64,000 nt of DNA, taken from contig NC_092802.1 of the NCBI RefSeq assembly GCF_918797505.1, positions 16,203,883 to 16,267,882 on the forward strand, given 5' to 3'. Both the position numbers and the translations under genes were made by a program. Of this stretch, positions 42,965 to 54,052 are shown one piece after another. The notes below the pieces were generated by a model that worked only from the letters and a program-made list of their open reading frames with translations, was not told where the DNA came from and made no database searches. Each line of letters opens with the position of its first letter. Position 1 is the stretch's first letter. This DNA comes from Bemisia tabaci. Lineage: Eukaryota > Arthropoda > Insecta > Hemiptera > Aleyrodidae.

Positions 42965-43585
42965 CAGGGCCGGATTGAGAGGGTGGCCACATGGGCCGCG
43001 GCCCATGGCGGCAAAATGTAGGGGGCGGCAAATTTTGCAATATTTTTGAATATAGGTATCAAAAAAGAGAGAGAAAAATCGGATTCAGAAAATAAATTAC
43101 AAACGAGAAAAGACAACAAAATCTCTCATTTCCTCAGAGTAAAAGTATAGTAATTTCTAATTTTGTCGTTTCTCAGGTGATACATGAGACAACACCTTCA
43201 ATTAGTCGAGTTAAGAGGGAAACCAAACACGCAATTTGACCTGGAACGGAGCGGCGCGGCGGTCAGCATGAAACGCATAGCGCCTACAGGACTGCATGAA
43301 GACTTCACGCATTGCGTCAAACACACTGCGGTCAGCAGCGGTCGGCGTGAAACGCATAGCGCCTACAAGATTGCATGAATACTTCACGCATTGCGCCAAC
43401 ACAGTGCGTTAGGCGCGGCGGTGGAAGTTAAAATTTTTAACTACATTTATGTTTGTTCTTTCATAATAGTTTCGTTCGTTTTTTATAAATGGAAGGCTTT
43501 GTCCAAACAGGGATGGGTTTACGGAACTGAACTTTTGTTAGTGTTGACAGGGCTTTCACAAAAAATGTACCCAACACGAGTAAAT
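42965..43585. mobile_element. H (hAT) element, inverted partial copy
   Basis: It starts CAGGGCCGGATTGAGAGG and runs, inverted relative to 26374-27192, through two motif repeats to TGTACCCAACACGAG, where it breaks off. The other terminus is lost. Confidence 0.75.
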
Positions 43586-43955
43586 AATTTGAGTTCACAG
43601 GTTGGCTGCTCTTATGGGCCCTGAAAGCTCTATACTTTGGCATGTCTATATTCGCCCTGAATAGTTACTTCAGTTTGAATATGCCTGCCTTTTCGATACT
43701 TCAATCAGCCAGGCTGCTTCTTTTAAAGGTCTGCCACACCATACAGTCAGTTATGCTCAGGGGCGTTTAAGTATTACGTGAGGCACTTTTTCCGATACTT
43801 TGACCCCCCCCCCCCCCCCATTGTAACGCACCTGTGACTCAGCCCTACACCGCTCTTTGGAATTATGTAACGCTGGCCCTTCCCCCTTGTAACGCACCTT
43901 AACGCTAACTGAAACCCACCCTCTCCGAAGTGCGTTACTTGAACGGCCCCTTATA

Positions 43956-44208
43956 CTGCCGTGCTAAAGAAAAACGCCGTATGAACCTTCAGACGCTGCC
44001 AAGTTTCCTTCGATAAGAACCAAATTTCCTGGGAGAATCTGGAATATCTTCCCCCAAAAATTTCAGACAATTTTATACGCAATTTAATCTAAAATATCGG
44101 AAAATTTCAAGGAAGAGTATGCATGAATGTTGTCAAAAATACATATTTTATCAAGGGAAATTTGGCAACTCTCGAATGTTCATGCGGCGTTCTTCCTTAG
44201 CACGGCAG
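43956..44208. mobile_element. P1 MITE, complete, TSD TATA
   Basis: Ends CTGCCGTGCTAAAGAAAAAC and the inverse CCTTAGCACGGCAG. TATA stands at 43952-43955 and 44209-44212. A 253-bp element, the best-preserved copy in the window. Confidence 0.88.
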
Positions 44209-44329
44209 TATACTCCTTCCTATGACACTGTAAAAATGACTTAAGATCTCTCGCATCGGAAGAGGGAAAAGTACGAAATGACCTCGTATCGTTAAGTCGT
44301 GAGCCTGACCAGAGCACTCACTACTCATC

Positions 44330-44700
44330 GATTGAATCCTGTTAATGCACACTACTCGGGTGATTGTAAATCCACCCCCTCCCTCCCGCCGCCGAGCGCG
44401 GACGCCTCGTAAAAACGCGGAGGAACAAAGTGCACGAGCGGCGCGCGACAGGGGATGGAAATAATTGTCCCTCGGCTTGAAAAACGCGGGTTTTCAGGGC
44501 ATAAATAACCCCGGCGAGACGAAGAGTGGCGCGCGTTTGTGTTTATTTGAAGTTGCGCGCCCCGGCCGCGAAATTGCCGAGCCGTAGTTTAGCCTAGTTT
44601 ATTGAGTCGGGACGGAGACAAGGGAGCTCGCGCCGCTCCGTTGCCGCGCGGAATCGATGACCCATGATTTTTCCAATGGAAAGTGATCGGTCACACTGAG
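44330..44700. other. GC-rich single-copy segment
   Basis: CpG-rich DNA with GGCATAAATAACC and GCGCGCGTTTGTGTTTATTT. No reading frame is convincing. It could be a regulatory or promoter region. Confidence 0.25.
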
Positions 44701-44705
44701 GGCAT

Positions 44706-45038
44706 AGTCCTGAAGGTCCTAGGGTCCTAAGGTTTTACGCGTCCTAAGGTTCTTATGGTCCTAAGGTCCTAATGGCCCTAGGTTCATAATGACCCTAAAG
44801 TCCTAATGGTCCTAAAGTCCTGATGGTCCTAAAGTCCTAGTGGTCCTAAAGTCCTAGTGGTCCTTAAGTCCTAATGGTCCTAAAGTCCTGATGGTCCTAA
44901 AGTCCTGATGGTCCTAAAGTCCTAATGGTCCTTAAGTAGTATTGTTCCTAAGGTCCTAATGGTCCTAAGGGTCCTAAGGTCCTAAGGTCCTAAGGTCCTA
45001 AGGTCCTAAGGTCCTAAGGTCCTAATGGTCCTAAGGGT
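44706..45038. repeat. GGTCCTAA minisatellite, about 330 bp
   Basis: Built from 8-bp GGTCCTAA units and a 17-bp higher-order unit, TGGTCCTAAAGTCCTAA, with few substitutions. The right end is pure 8-bp repetition (GGTCCTAAGGTCCTAA). A low-divergence, recently active array. Confidence 0.9.
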
Positions 45039-45153
45039 GTACATAAGAGTCAAAGACAACTTTGTATTAAGTTTCCGTGAGCACAATTTCACGAAAATCA
45101 CGTTGAGCACATCAAAAATCCCTAAAATTCATTTTTAAGGTGAATTTACATTT

Positions 45154-46070
45154 TGGGCTGATTATCGGAACTGATAGAGAAAACGATAGGCAAGGAAGCC
45201 GAAGGGATGAGGAAGGGGTCCTTGGTGGAAGTGCTAATGTAGTGATAAAAATATTTGTGTTCTTGTGTTACTTTTGGTTAATATCGGAAGTGAAACACAA
45301 ACCAACTCACATTTTGTGTTGGTTTGGTACTGTTCGCTGTAAATTCAGCACAGAAAGCAATGAAGAGACTGGCAAAATGCATTCCTCGACGTTAGTATTT
45401 ACCCCTAGTTTTTCATTTAATTTCCTCAAAAATACTAGCTGACATTTTCTTTTGAAATTGTCAATCGAAGACTAGGGTTATTTTGTGTTTTACTTCCCGT
45501 GTTAACCAACTTTTGTGTTAAAATTTCTCTCTGCGTCGTTGCAATGGAAAGTACAAAGGGGATCGACTAACTAACGGTAATCTTTGACATATCCAACTGA
45601 CATTCCATAATTTTCTCCCTTAGTTCATAACACACGGAGAAAAAAACTTTGTGCTTGGGACCCCAAGTTGAGGTCATATGGATCTCTAAAGTTTTCGGAT
45701 CACGTATCTAAAAATTTAAGGTAGAGTTGCCGAAGTTGGGGTCAGACATCTGAAGTACTTCGGTATGCTGCCAGCGCGAAACGCGCACTGACGCCTAAAA
45801 ACCTAAGGGGATACTTCAAGCATTGCGCAATGCGTGAAGTATCCCCTTAGGTTTGTAGGCGTCAGGGCGCGTTTCGAGCTGGCAGCATACCAAAGTGCCT
45901 CGATGTCTGACCCCATCTTCGGCAGCTTGATCTCAAGTTTTCGGATGGGAGATCAGAAAACTTCAGAGATCCATATGACCTCAACTTGAGGTCCCATGCT
46001 CGAAGTTTTTTTCTCCGTGCAACCACCCGCCTTAACCAAAAGGATCGCTCAATTTTCTAAACAATTTCAA
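45154..46070. repeat. F2 foldback carrying two insertions
   Basis: The left arm (GGGCTGATTATCGGAACTGA) runs to about 45236. A foldback with AACACAAAATAACCC-type arms follows (about 45238-45538). The F2 core (GCAATGGAAAGTACAAAGG, GACTAACTAACGG) then resumes to 45632. The C2 element sits there, and F2 resumes again with CAACCACCCGCC. Confidence 0.6.
45633..46019. mobile_element. C2 element, TSD CA
   Basis: Ends CACGGAGAAAAAAACTTTG and the inverse ending TTTTTTTCTCCGTG. CA stands at 45631-45632 and 46020-46021; removing one copy and the element restores the F2 host sequence CATAACAACCACCC. The centre contains a perfect inner palindrome of GTGAAGTATCCCCTTAGG and the inverse. Confidence 0.8.
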
Positions 46071-46624
46071 AATGGACCAGTAGACAAGGTACGAATTGCC
46101 ACATTCTGATACATGTTTCTGAACCAAAATTTCACGTAAAACACAGTGCGCACAGCGAAAATTACTGAAATCAACTCCTAACGAAGATAATTAATTATTC
46201 TTGATGCGTGAATTTAAACCACCCGCTCATGAAAACTCAATGTTCTACGTGATTCATATCGCGCACTAAACGTTGTCATGACAGTCTCTGCGATGTAAAA
46301 ATCTGACAACCTCAATCTTGACGCTTTGGCTCAGCTACAGCAAATTGCTTATAATATGAACAACACATGGTGGGAAACGAACATTGCCTGTTTGAGAAGC
46401 TTGCTGAAACCGTTGTAGTGCTCGATTTGACTCACGCAGAGCTTTGAGTTTCACGTGAGCGGGCAGTTCAAATTCTTCGTAACCAATGTGAAATAAAAGT
46501 GTTTATACCTTCGTAAAGAGTTAATTTCAGTAATTTTCGTTGCGTGATCCGTGTTCTACGTGAAATTTTGGCTAAGAAACTAGAATCAGATTGCTTAAAT
46601 TCGTACTTTGTCGAGTGGTCCATT
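46071..46624. repeat. F7 foldback copy, about 554 bp
   Basis: Ends AATGGACCAGTAGACAAGG and the inverse CTTTGTCGAGTGGTCCATT. It matches 34895-35450 throughout. Confidence 0.75.
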
Positions 46625-47167
46625 CCGCCAACGAACATACGCATGAAATTCTAGCATTTTATCGATTGAATCGGCATCGAGGTAAGTGCGCTAAATCAGT
46701 TGATCGGGTGAAACCGATTGATGCCGATGGATGCGCCGCGCACTAAACAATAACCGATGAATAAGAACAAGTCCCTACGACTTGCATCCGTGGAAGCTGC
46801 GGTCCTCCGGTGGCCTCGGGCGCATCTTAAACCTCCTTGCCAAGTGAGCCCCCAGCGTACAAATTCCTTGCGTGGAAAGTTTTATTTTCCTGGTAGGTTC
46901 TTACAGTCATGGCAACTATCCAGGAAAATGAACACCGGAAATATACAGACATCAAAATATCGGGATTTGGCGAATTAAGTCTGTTACAAACACGGTCCAA
47001 ATCAAAATCATTTCTTAAAATATTCACGGAGTTTTCTTCGCGCAGAGAAGAAGAAAACAAGGGAGTTTTCAAGAATTTTTGTTGAGTAATTTTCCATTTA
47101 AAAAATTATGTATGACAGGAAGCATAAAACGAGAACAACCGAGATACGTGATCTGGTAGTTTCGCCG
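46625..47167. other. intergenic, nothing recognised
   Basis: No supported gene. An F6-type end (GAGATACGTGATCTGGTAGT) lies at about 47142-47161. Confidence 0.35.
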
Positions 47168-47349
47168 CAGGGGCCGAATTTTGATGGCTCTTCTCTTTCA
47201 CATAGAGTGCAACAATTGTGCAACATCCGTCGATGAGTCCAAACCGCACCACCGGCCAATCAGAAGCGCTAAGCCGGATTTAAATGCATTCGAGATCCGT
47301 CCTAAGTATATTTAAGTACGGCGGAAGGACCAATAAAATTCGGCCCCTG
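47168..47349. mobile_element. short inverted-repeat element with CAGGGGCCG ends
   Basis: Left end CAGGGGCCGAATTTTGATGG, right end CCAATAAAATTCGGCCCCTG. The ends are hAT-like, but no 8-bp duplication is present, so the superfamily is unproven. Confidence 0.55.
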
Positions 47350-47429
47350 ATATTTCTCACGGGGATTGTAAAGTTGGGAGTGTATTTTAGACTTTCTTGA
47401 TGCGCTAATTGCCATTTTGAGCTGTTTTC

Positions 47430-47601
47430 TTCGTATGCTTTTTTGTTTATTTTTTTGTTTTTCTTGTTTTTATGTTTTCTTTTGTTGTTTTTTGTAGTTT
47501 TGTTGTTTTCTTCGTTTCTGTTGTTTTTTTTTTTGTTTTTGGTTTTTTTGTTCTTTCGTTGTTTTTTGGTTTTTTGTTGTTTTTGTGTCTTTTTCTTTTG
47601 T

Positions 47602-47659
<58 letters not shown>

Positions 47660-47690
47660 TGTTCTTTGAGTGTGTGTGTGTGTTTTTTTC
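47430..47690. repeat. T-rich tract with GTTTT words and T54 run
   Basis: Low-complexity TTTTG/TTTTC sequence ends in a T run at about 47604-47657 and a short GT repeat. Open frames rich in F, L and V across it are artefacts. Confidence 0.9.
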
Positions 47691-47984
47691 GCTCTAGCTG
47701 AAGTTCACAACACCCGATTATGCATACAATGTTGCGGATTATTTCAGACCGTCATCCGTCGGACGGCAACCACGCGGGTTGGGTCTGAGGGCGCAGCGGT
47801 GCGCTTGGTGCCGGTGCCGGGAGAAATATCGTCAGCACTTCCTTAATGGGTAGCATTATCATAGCCCGGTTACCGCACCCGTCCGCAACGGCGGCACACA
47901 CCGTACCGACTGGAAATGAATAAATCACTCCCTTTTTCAATTCTCAAATCCAATCCCTGGTCCCGCGGAGATGACGGGAACCGA

Positions 47985-48130
47985 ACAGCGTGAATTGCGA
48001 TATATTGATTAATCTGCCATTTAAACCTATGGGAAAGGATCGATGTACAGGGTGTTCGCAACAGACACCGTAATAAATCGATTCTTTAACATTGAGTCTA
48101 ATAGGGATATATCGATAATCGATCATTCAA
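47985..48130. repeat. F1 foldback copy
   Basis: Contains TGCCATTTAAACCTATGGG, GGGTGTTCGCAACAGACACC and paired arms (GCGATATATTGATTA/TATCGATAATCGAT). About 145 bp. Confidence 0.6.
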
Positions 48131-48257
48131 GCTACGCCACTGACGGGAACCGAACCGGGGCACCCACCAAGTTTCGCCCGTATCCGACTAACCCGCTCCA
48201 AGCCTTGGTCGGCGCTGTCATATTGGGCTGATCCCGAACGCACTGAAGAGTGGAAAA

Positions 48258-48800
48258 AGAGTCCCTTTATACTGAGGTTTCAGACAATACGAATCCATTT
48301 CTGATTGGAACCTTTATTTTAGGCCTCCACAGCGTCAGAAACAGGATGAATGATACATTTTCACCTTACAAAAATTATGAACTGGAACGGACCGCGGTAT
48401 CAGGGGTATTAGGGGCAACTATTCGGTCTCCGTGGCCACGGTAGGAAGTATCTTTTCACAATGAAGGCGTTTCTAATGTGTAGGCGCTCTTCATCATGTG
48501 AATCAATCGCGTTTGTTTGGTGTTCAGCGATTACGCGGTTGATTGGGTTTTTAAATGATGCAACTATTTGACCTCCGCGACCACGCTAGGAAGTATCGTT
48601 CACAATGAAGGCGTTTCTAATGTGTCCGATACTTTTCATCAGAGGATCATCTGAAACAACCGTATTTCTCACTAATTCACGTTGTTGCGCTGTTGATTGG
48701 GTTTAAAATGATGCAACTATTTGACCTTCGTGGCCACGCTAGGAAGTATCTATCACATTGAAGGCGTTTTTAATGATTCAGTATCAAAGAATTATGTGAG
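48258..48800. mobile_element. A1 end plus inverted 150-bp satellite array
   Basis: An A1 left end (AGAGTCCCTTTATACTGAG) with the GGCCTCCACAGCGTCAGAAA block is followed by three satellite units, inverse to those at 30115-30510, anchored on CACAATGAAGGCGTTT at about 48457, 48601 and 48755. The right A1 end was not found. Confidence 0.65.
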
Positions 48801-48892
48801 GCAATTGCATTACTTGCATAGACCACATAGGGAAGATTTTAGGACACTTCTAACGAATTTTTGAACATTTTATCACGAAGTAGAGTGTCAGG

Positions 48893-49165
48893 TTAATTGC
48901 ATTTTGCAAAAAGGAGCCAGGAGCACGACAGCAATGTTGCTAAGATTGTGCAAATTCTTTGGTCTGGGAAGAAAAATCCGATTATCCAATAAAAGTTTCT
49001 ATTTTACTCACTAAAAACTGTAAATTTTAGACGAAAATTACCATGTATAAATGTTTTTTCATAATTTCTGTACTTTATTCGCAAAGGATGAAGTTGGACA
49101 ATCTTACCATCATGAAGTTGCTTCTGGTTCCTTTTTGCAAATGCAATCCAGGTAATTGTACAAAA
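48893..49165. repeat. F3-like foldback
   Basis: The left arm GCATTTTGCAAAAAGGAGCC faces GGTTCCTTTTTGCAAATGC on the right. A second, similar element is at 55020-55285. Confidence 0.65.
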
Positions 49166-50400
49166 ATTGAATGGACTACTTCGGAGAGTACTTAAGACTG
49201 AAGATACCTAATATATATATTTTTTTCCCATTCAAGATCCTTCAATCCTTTCTTCAATTCAAAAATCACATATTTTACGCACGGACCGGCATCGTTGTAT
49301 CCCATTCCCCGCTATCGAAAGCTTCCGCTGTTCGCCGAAAAACAACGGACTCAGACAATGTCGGATCGTCTTTCGCTCGTTGTTATTCAAGCTCCGTTCT
49401 CAGGGGATGATCGCTGGGGGAGGGGATTTATTGAGAGCTAACTGTCTTATTGTGCGTGTTATTGTCTGCAGGATTCCTGAATGGGCGGGGGTTGAGCAGC
49501 GGGAGCCTCATCTGAATTAGTTTCCATTTCCGGAATTTTTCGACATAGATTCCGGAACCATGTCAAGTGCAGGAAATCGATTGAGCAGTGCTGCCGTGCA
49601 AGGGAAAAACGTCGTATGAGCGTTTCAGTTAAGTCGTATTTTGATCGGAAGCAACACTCGCAACATGTTGGGAAAACAAGCAACAATCGCATTTTGTTCG
49701 AAGTTGTTTTTTGTTGTGGGGGCTTATTTTCGCGCGCAAAATTTGGGAACCCTTACTGCAACGTGCTCAGCGAGGCAAGTCGTTTTTATGTTTCAGCCCA
49801 AGACAACGCTGTTTTTTAACCTAAAATTGGAATTCGCGTTCTCATTGGTTGTTCAGAGTCACGCAAAAGAAACAAGAAAAAAAAAAGAAACAATTTGTTG
49901 TCTCGAACAAAATACGGATTTAGAAATTCGCAATAGTTTTCTGTTAAAAATACGATGTAGAACTGAAAATTTCGCAACGTTAAGCTGCAGTTACGCTCTT
50001 GCGTCTAAAAGACGAGAAAATATCATCATAAATCGTTAAGTGACAAAAAATCAACCCGCCGTCTGTCTAATATAAATTATATACCCAGAAAAAAAAGTTG
50101 CGCCAAAAGCGTGGAATTTAGTCTCACGTTTAAAAGGACATCTTAACCGAGGCGTCTCGCCTATGGCGACGAAGTTACGAAATTCTCACGAGTCATCACA
50201 AAACGTCGCCCCTCCGACGTAAAGGTGTTACTCGATTTCGGCACGAGCCTTGTTTTGCGTATGAATCCATGTTCCCCAGGGCTCGTGCATAAATCGAGAT
50301 AAGCCTTTACGTCAAAGGAACGACGAAAAGCGCCATAAATGCAGAAAACACGTGAAAAAAACAATGAGTAAAAAAGGAGGGTAAAACAGTCGAGATGAGA
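49166..50400. other. intergenic with a P1 end fragment
   Basis: A P1 left end (CTGCCGTGCAAGGGAAAAAC) occurs at 49591-49630 and stops. Open frames around 49616-50039 include no recognisable protein. The rest shows nothing. Confidence 0.35.
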
Positions 50401-50406
50401 AAGAAA

Positions 50407-50451
50407 TGAGAGAGAGAGAGAGAGAGAGAGGGAGGGAAAGAGAGAGAGAGA
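50407..50451. repeat. GA microsatellite
   Basis: (AG)n with a GGGAGGGAAAG interruption, about 45 bp. Confidence 0.9.
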
Positions 50452-50744
50452 AACATAACGAGTTCGATTATTATGTTCGCGTTTTTGTGAGGAGTCCGCG
50501 AGCGTGGACCGCGGCGACATTTTTAACATTTTTTTTCCGAGCGTTTCTTTCCTTTTTCATTGGAAAGTGACAATTTATTGAGGCGAGCGGTCGATTAGCG
50601 GCCCTCGATCATTAAAGACGGATGACCGGATGCTCGCGATGTTGCCGCGAAGTGCCGTAGAAAATAAAATCCTCGCGAAAAATTATCTGAAGTTTGCTTC
50701 ATTTATGAAGACATCAGAGGGATGAAATCGACCGACCAATCATA

Positions 50745-51137
50745 CACGGAGAAAAGAACTTCGTGCTAGGGACCCGAAGTTACGGTCATATGGATCCCTG
50801 AAGTTTTTATCTAAAAACTTGAGGTCAAGCTGCCGAAGTTCGAGTCAGACATTTGAAGTACTTTGATAGATACCGAAGTACCTCAAACCCCGAAATGTGT
50901 GACCCGAACAAGGGTTCGGGTCACACATTTGAAGTACTCCGGTACATACCGAAGTGCCTCGATGTCTGACCCGAACTTCGGCAGCTCGACCTCAAGTTTT
51001 TGGATGCGTGATGAAGAAAATTTAACGAGGAAACCGATGAATCCACTTTCGGAACCTCTTATTTTTGTATAATCGGAGTTATAAGCTTTTGAAGTTTCCA
51101 AATTTTGTCCGACCTCTCCTATTGAGTCGATCCACTG
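50745..51137. repeat. C2 left part fused to C3 right part
   Basis: The C2 left end CACGGAGAAAAGAACTTCGT starts at 50745, preceded by TA. The C2 foldback core runs to about 51006, where it changes directly into the right half of C3 (GAGGAAACCGATGAATCC to TCGATCCACTGT). Both missing halves are absent nearby, so this is a deletion junction. Confidence 0.6.
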
Positions 51138-51784
51138 TTTGCCACCCTGAAAAGGGGAAAGAACCGCAGGGGTTACAAGGGCGGTGCGGGGGTTTTACAT
51201 TGTCTCTGGTAAGCAGTTAAGCACCTTTGTCGAACAATCGAAAGTCAAAATAAGCGCAATTAGGTGGATTTCTTGCCGAGCGCAGTGACAACGAGGGACA
51301 GGGCATGTAAGGAATGCCACTGTTCGGTGGACGGAGGCTGCGTCGCTGCCCGCGTCCACCTTTTGGGTAAAACAGCATTGTCCGCAATCGAAGCGTCATC
51401 GTGCAGTTGCCTTCGAATGATCTCGACGCCCGCCTGGCCCCGTCCCGCGAGAGCAGCGCGACGCGGCACCGGGATACGTGCTACGTCCACGCCAGTCGAG
51501 TCGACGCGTCTTGCTCATAATCAGTAACGGAGCGACCAGACGTTGCCATACCGCGTCCGCGAGGCAGAAGTCCAACAGACGAGAAAGCTCAGAGGGCTCA
51601 TAATCGACATTATAGATACAAGCGATAGACAAAACGACAAACAGAAAGGGAGCGACGAGGACGTCCCATGAAGGAATGGCGGCAGGGCGTCGACGAGGAG
51701 ATTTTGAGTTTTTGAGGTGAGCTATAGGAAAACATAGTCCATACAAAACATGTGACCATACCGATAGTCGAATAGTTATAGCAA
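51138..51784. other. GC-rich segment, possible coding relic
   Basis: 51260-51550 has a higher GC content and long open frames on both strands (up to 143 codons). I could not assign any to a family, and the frames overlap heavily. It may be an old, decayed element or noise. Confidence 0.2.
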
Positions 51785-51960
51785 ATAACGCTCGCATTGC
51801 ATTTGGTGCAATGCGAGAAGTATTCATGGAGTCTTGTAGGCGCTAATATGCGCTTGACGCCGACCGCACTGTTTGGCGCAATTCGTGAAGTATTCCTACA
51901 GTCTTGCAGGCGCCAATATGAGTTTGACACTGACCGCACCGTGTTCGGCGCGATTTTTCG
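51785..51960. repeat. H-type motif repeats, two copies
   Basis: GCAATGCGAGAAGTATTC and GCAATTCGTGAAGTATTCC, each followed by CTTG(T/C)AGGCGC(T/C)AATATG. Same motif as inside the H elements, but with no H ends here. Confidence 0.7.
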
Positions 51961-51974
51961 AACTCGCGTTTGGT

Positions 51975-52278
51975 AGAGTCCCTTTATACTGAGAGTTAAG
52001 ACAACACCCCCTCATAGAGTCACAAACGGGAATAAAGATTACACAAATTGAACGTTTTTCGTAATCTTTGATCGGCTCATCCTCAAATTCCTTTCTCCGT
52101 TCCCTCTCCCATTTCATTTGTTCCTTCCTTCAATGTCCCGGTCCATTCAAGTTCATAATCTTTGCAATTGTTAAAACTGTAATCTTGATTCCCGTTTGTG
52201 ACACTGTGAAGGCCTAAAATACGGGAGCCAATCAGAAATGGGCTCGCTCTGTCTTTACTCTCACTATAAAGGAACTCT
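51975..52278. mobile_element. A1 inverted-repeat element, complete
   Basis: Ends AGAGTCCCTTTATACTGAG and the inverse CTCACTATAAAGGAACTCT. It shows the uninterrupted form of the region that C1 splits at 40095. Confidence 0.78.
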
Positions 52279-52282
52279 AATC

Positions 52283-52297
52283 TAACCTAACCTAACC
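52283..52297. repeat. three TAACC units (telomere-like)
   Basis: TAACCTAACCTAACC, the complement of the arthropod telomere repeat TTAGG, directly right of the A1 element. Only three units. Confidence 0.6.
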
Positions 52298-53106
52298 GTA
52301 GAAATTCGACCGAGCTCCGTAGATACTTACGGACTGAACTTGCCCGAGGAAGAATTTCACGGGTGACGCGAATCCAACGCAGAGGCCATAGAATCAGCGA
52401 GAACTGACAACGCGAGCTGCTCTGCGCCACTGATTGTGCGACACGCGATCAGCACTCGACCAGCCGGGCATTCTGCAATGTGCTCTGTCACCGGGATTGG
52501 ACAATCAGACAATCGGACAATCGGAGAGTGCTCACTGCGTTTATATCACGCTGACAATCACGCTTCAGTTTCGTTTTATTGTTTAATCCGGCGTTATAAC
52601 CTCTCGGTCAACTACGCGACATCCGTGCAACTCGCAGGCTATTTATTTACCCATGGTTACGTCCCCGTATTTTATCGGCGGATTCAAATCACCAATCGAC
52701 CCGCGAGAAGCTATTGGATTCTTCGGCCGTAAGTGATTGAGGAAAGGTTGGTTGCGTCCCGCGTTGGTTACAAAATCAGTTTTTGGTAATTGATTTTCTG
52801 GACTGGATTAAAATAATACGTTGGATTAGACTTTTTTGTTTAATATTTAGAGAGATGTCACTCTCGAAGAACACGATTTGTGACGCCAACCGCTCCATCA
52901 AGTGGTATTCATTGGACCGAGTTTAACCTCGAGTTCCTTCCGCCGCAAGAGTCAATCAGAGAAGTCGGACATAACATTCTTGACTAAAACTGCAAATTTT
53001 GATGTTTAATTCATCTGAATTTTTTTGAAGTCAAAAAGACGCGTTTTGGAATGACTGATTAATGAAACATTGCAGTAAAACAACGAATAATGATGATCAG
53101 GTCATA
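52298..53106. other. intergenic, nothing recognised
   Basis: A 98-codon open frame at 52436-52732 shows no recognisable feature. No repeats are assigned. Confidence 0.3.
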
Positions 53107-53205
53107 ATTAAGTAGCTGAGGAGTCAGGAATCAAACCCACGTCCTGAAATATATGGGTGCTTCCGACGTCTTAGACGATTAGGCCAACGCTCATCTACTC
53201 TTTCG
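53107..53205 (-). mobile_element. tRNA-like SINE head
   Basis: On the minus strand, box A-like TGGCCTAATCG (complement of 53176-53186) and box B-like GGTTTGATTCC (complement of 53127-53137) have tRNA spacing. The acceptor ends do not pair as in a working tRNA. The body and tail could not be delimited. Confidence 0.45.
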
Positions 53206-54052
53206 GGGCGAATCTTGTGTTGATAAGTAGAGCTGATGCGCTCATCTAGGGCCTATCACCTGTCAATAAACGCAAAAATCATGGAAATCGGCCCGGTAGA
53301 ACGCTCAAACGAACTATGAACAAAAACATAAATTTACATCGTTTAAATGGGAAAATTCGCAACTTTACCACGTAATATAAAAAAACCTGGGTCATATTTG
53401 GAAAAACTAAATATAGCGGGCTAGTTTAGAGACAATTGCCCGTCGATATCCGCAAAAATCATGAAAATCGGCCCGGTAGAACGCTGGAACTAAGCGTTAC
53501 CAGTTACGCAAAATTAGGAGGTCTCGGAGCCTATAGTATAGATACGTCCATATAATATCTAAAAGACACTTCGTGCCTGACCCAGACCATGATTTGCAAA
53601 AAGCACGGATCTCCACTTAGTATCCATTGTAGTTACGCGTTTATTGTTCAGAACGGGAGCACAACGCCGAGCGAAGGCGGAGCTGAGTCCATGCCGAAAG
53701 GATAAAGCGGGCGGAAAATCAATTTTCACGGCCATTACGCGCTGCGGCCTCCCAATTACCGGGCCCGGCCGCGCGGCCCGGGAACAATAAGACGAAAAGT
53801 CATTTCCTCGGCGGAGACACGGAAATCGCTATTGGTCATTGTCCGGGCGGCGAGCGCCAATCCGGGCCCGACAATGCCCGTCGCGCCCGTGCAAACGAAC
53901 CTCAACGCCATCCCCGACACGCCGGCTCAACTGTCAATTAGACGGCTAATAGAATGTAAACCGTAATCGCTCCACACCTACGCTGTTGCCGCGCCACGCG
54001 GCTAATGCCCGCTTCAACTTCACACGCTGAAATTTAGAGTCTCCTTATACCC
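53206..54052. other. intergenic; GC/AT mosaic at 53640-54020
   Basis: The sequence GGCCCGGTAGAACGCT occurs twice (about 53289 and 53470), a small local duplication. 53640-54020 is GC-rich with AT words (CAATTTTCACGG, GGGAACAATAAGACG) and no gene. It could be regulatory. Confidence 0.3.

Noticed and set aside
44706..45038. GGTCCTAAGG resembles the conserved 23S rRNA sequence cut by I-CeuI
   Set aside because: Only ten bases match, repeated many times in a minisatellite; no rRNA flanks are present.
47443..47697. 84-codon frame rich in phenylalanine and leucine, looking like a membrane protein
   Set aside because: It is a T-rich low-complexity tract and a T run.
51396..51827. 143-codon minus-strand frame with hydrophobic segments
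   Set aside because: It overlaps H-type repeat motifs and competing frames. I cannot match it to any family.
52283..52297. telomere or interstitial telomeric repeat
   Set aside because: Three TAACC units are too few, and such strings are common beside insect repeats. Noted as a repeat only.
53107..53205. functional tRNA gene on the minus strand
   Set aside because: Boxes A and B are present, but the acceptor arms do not pair properly and box B deviates, so a SINE head is the better reading.
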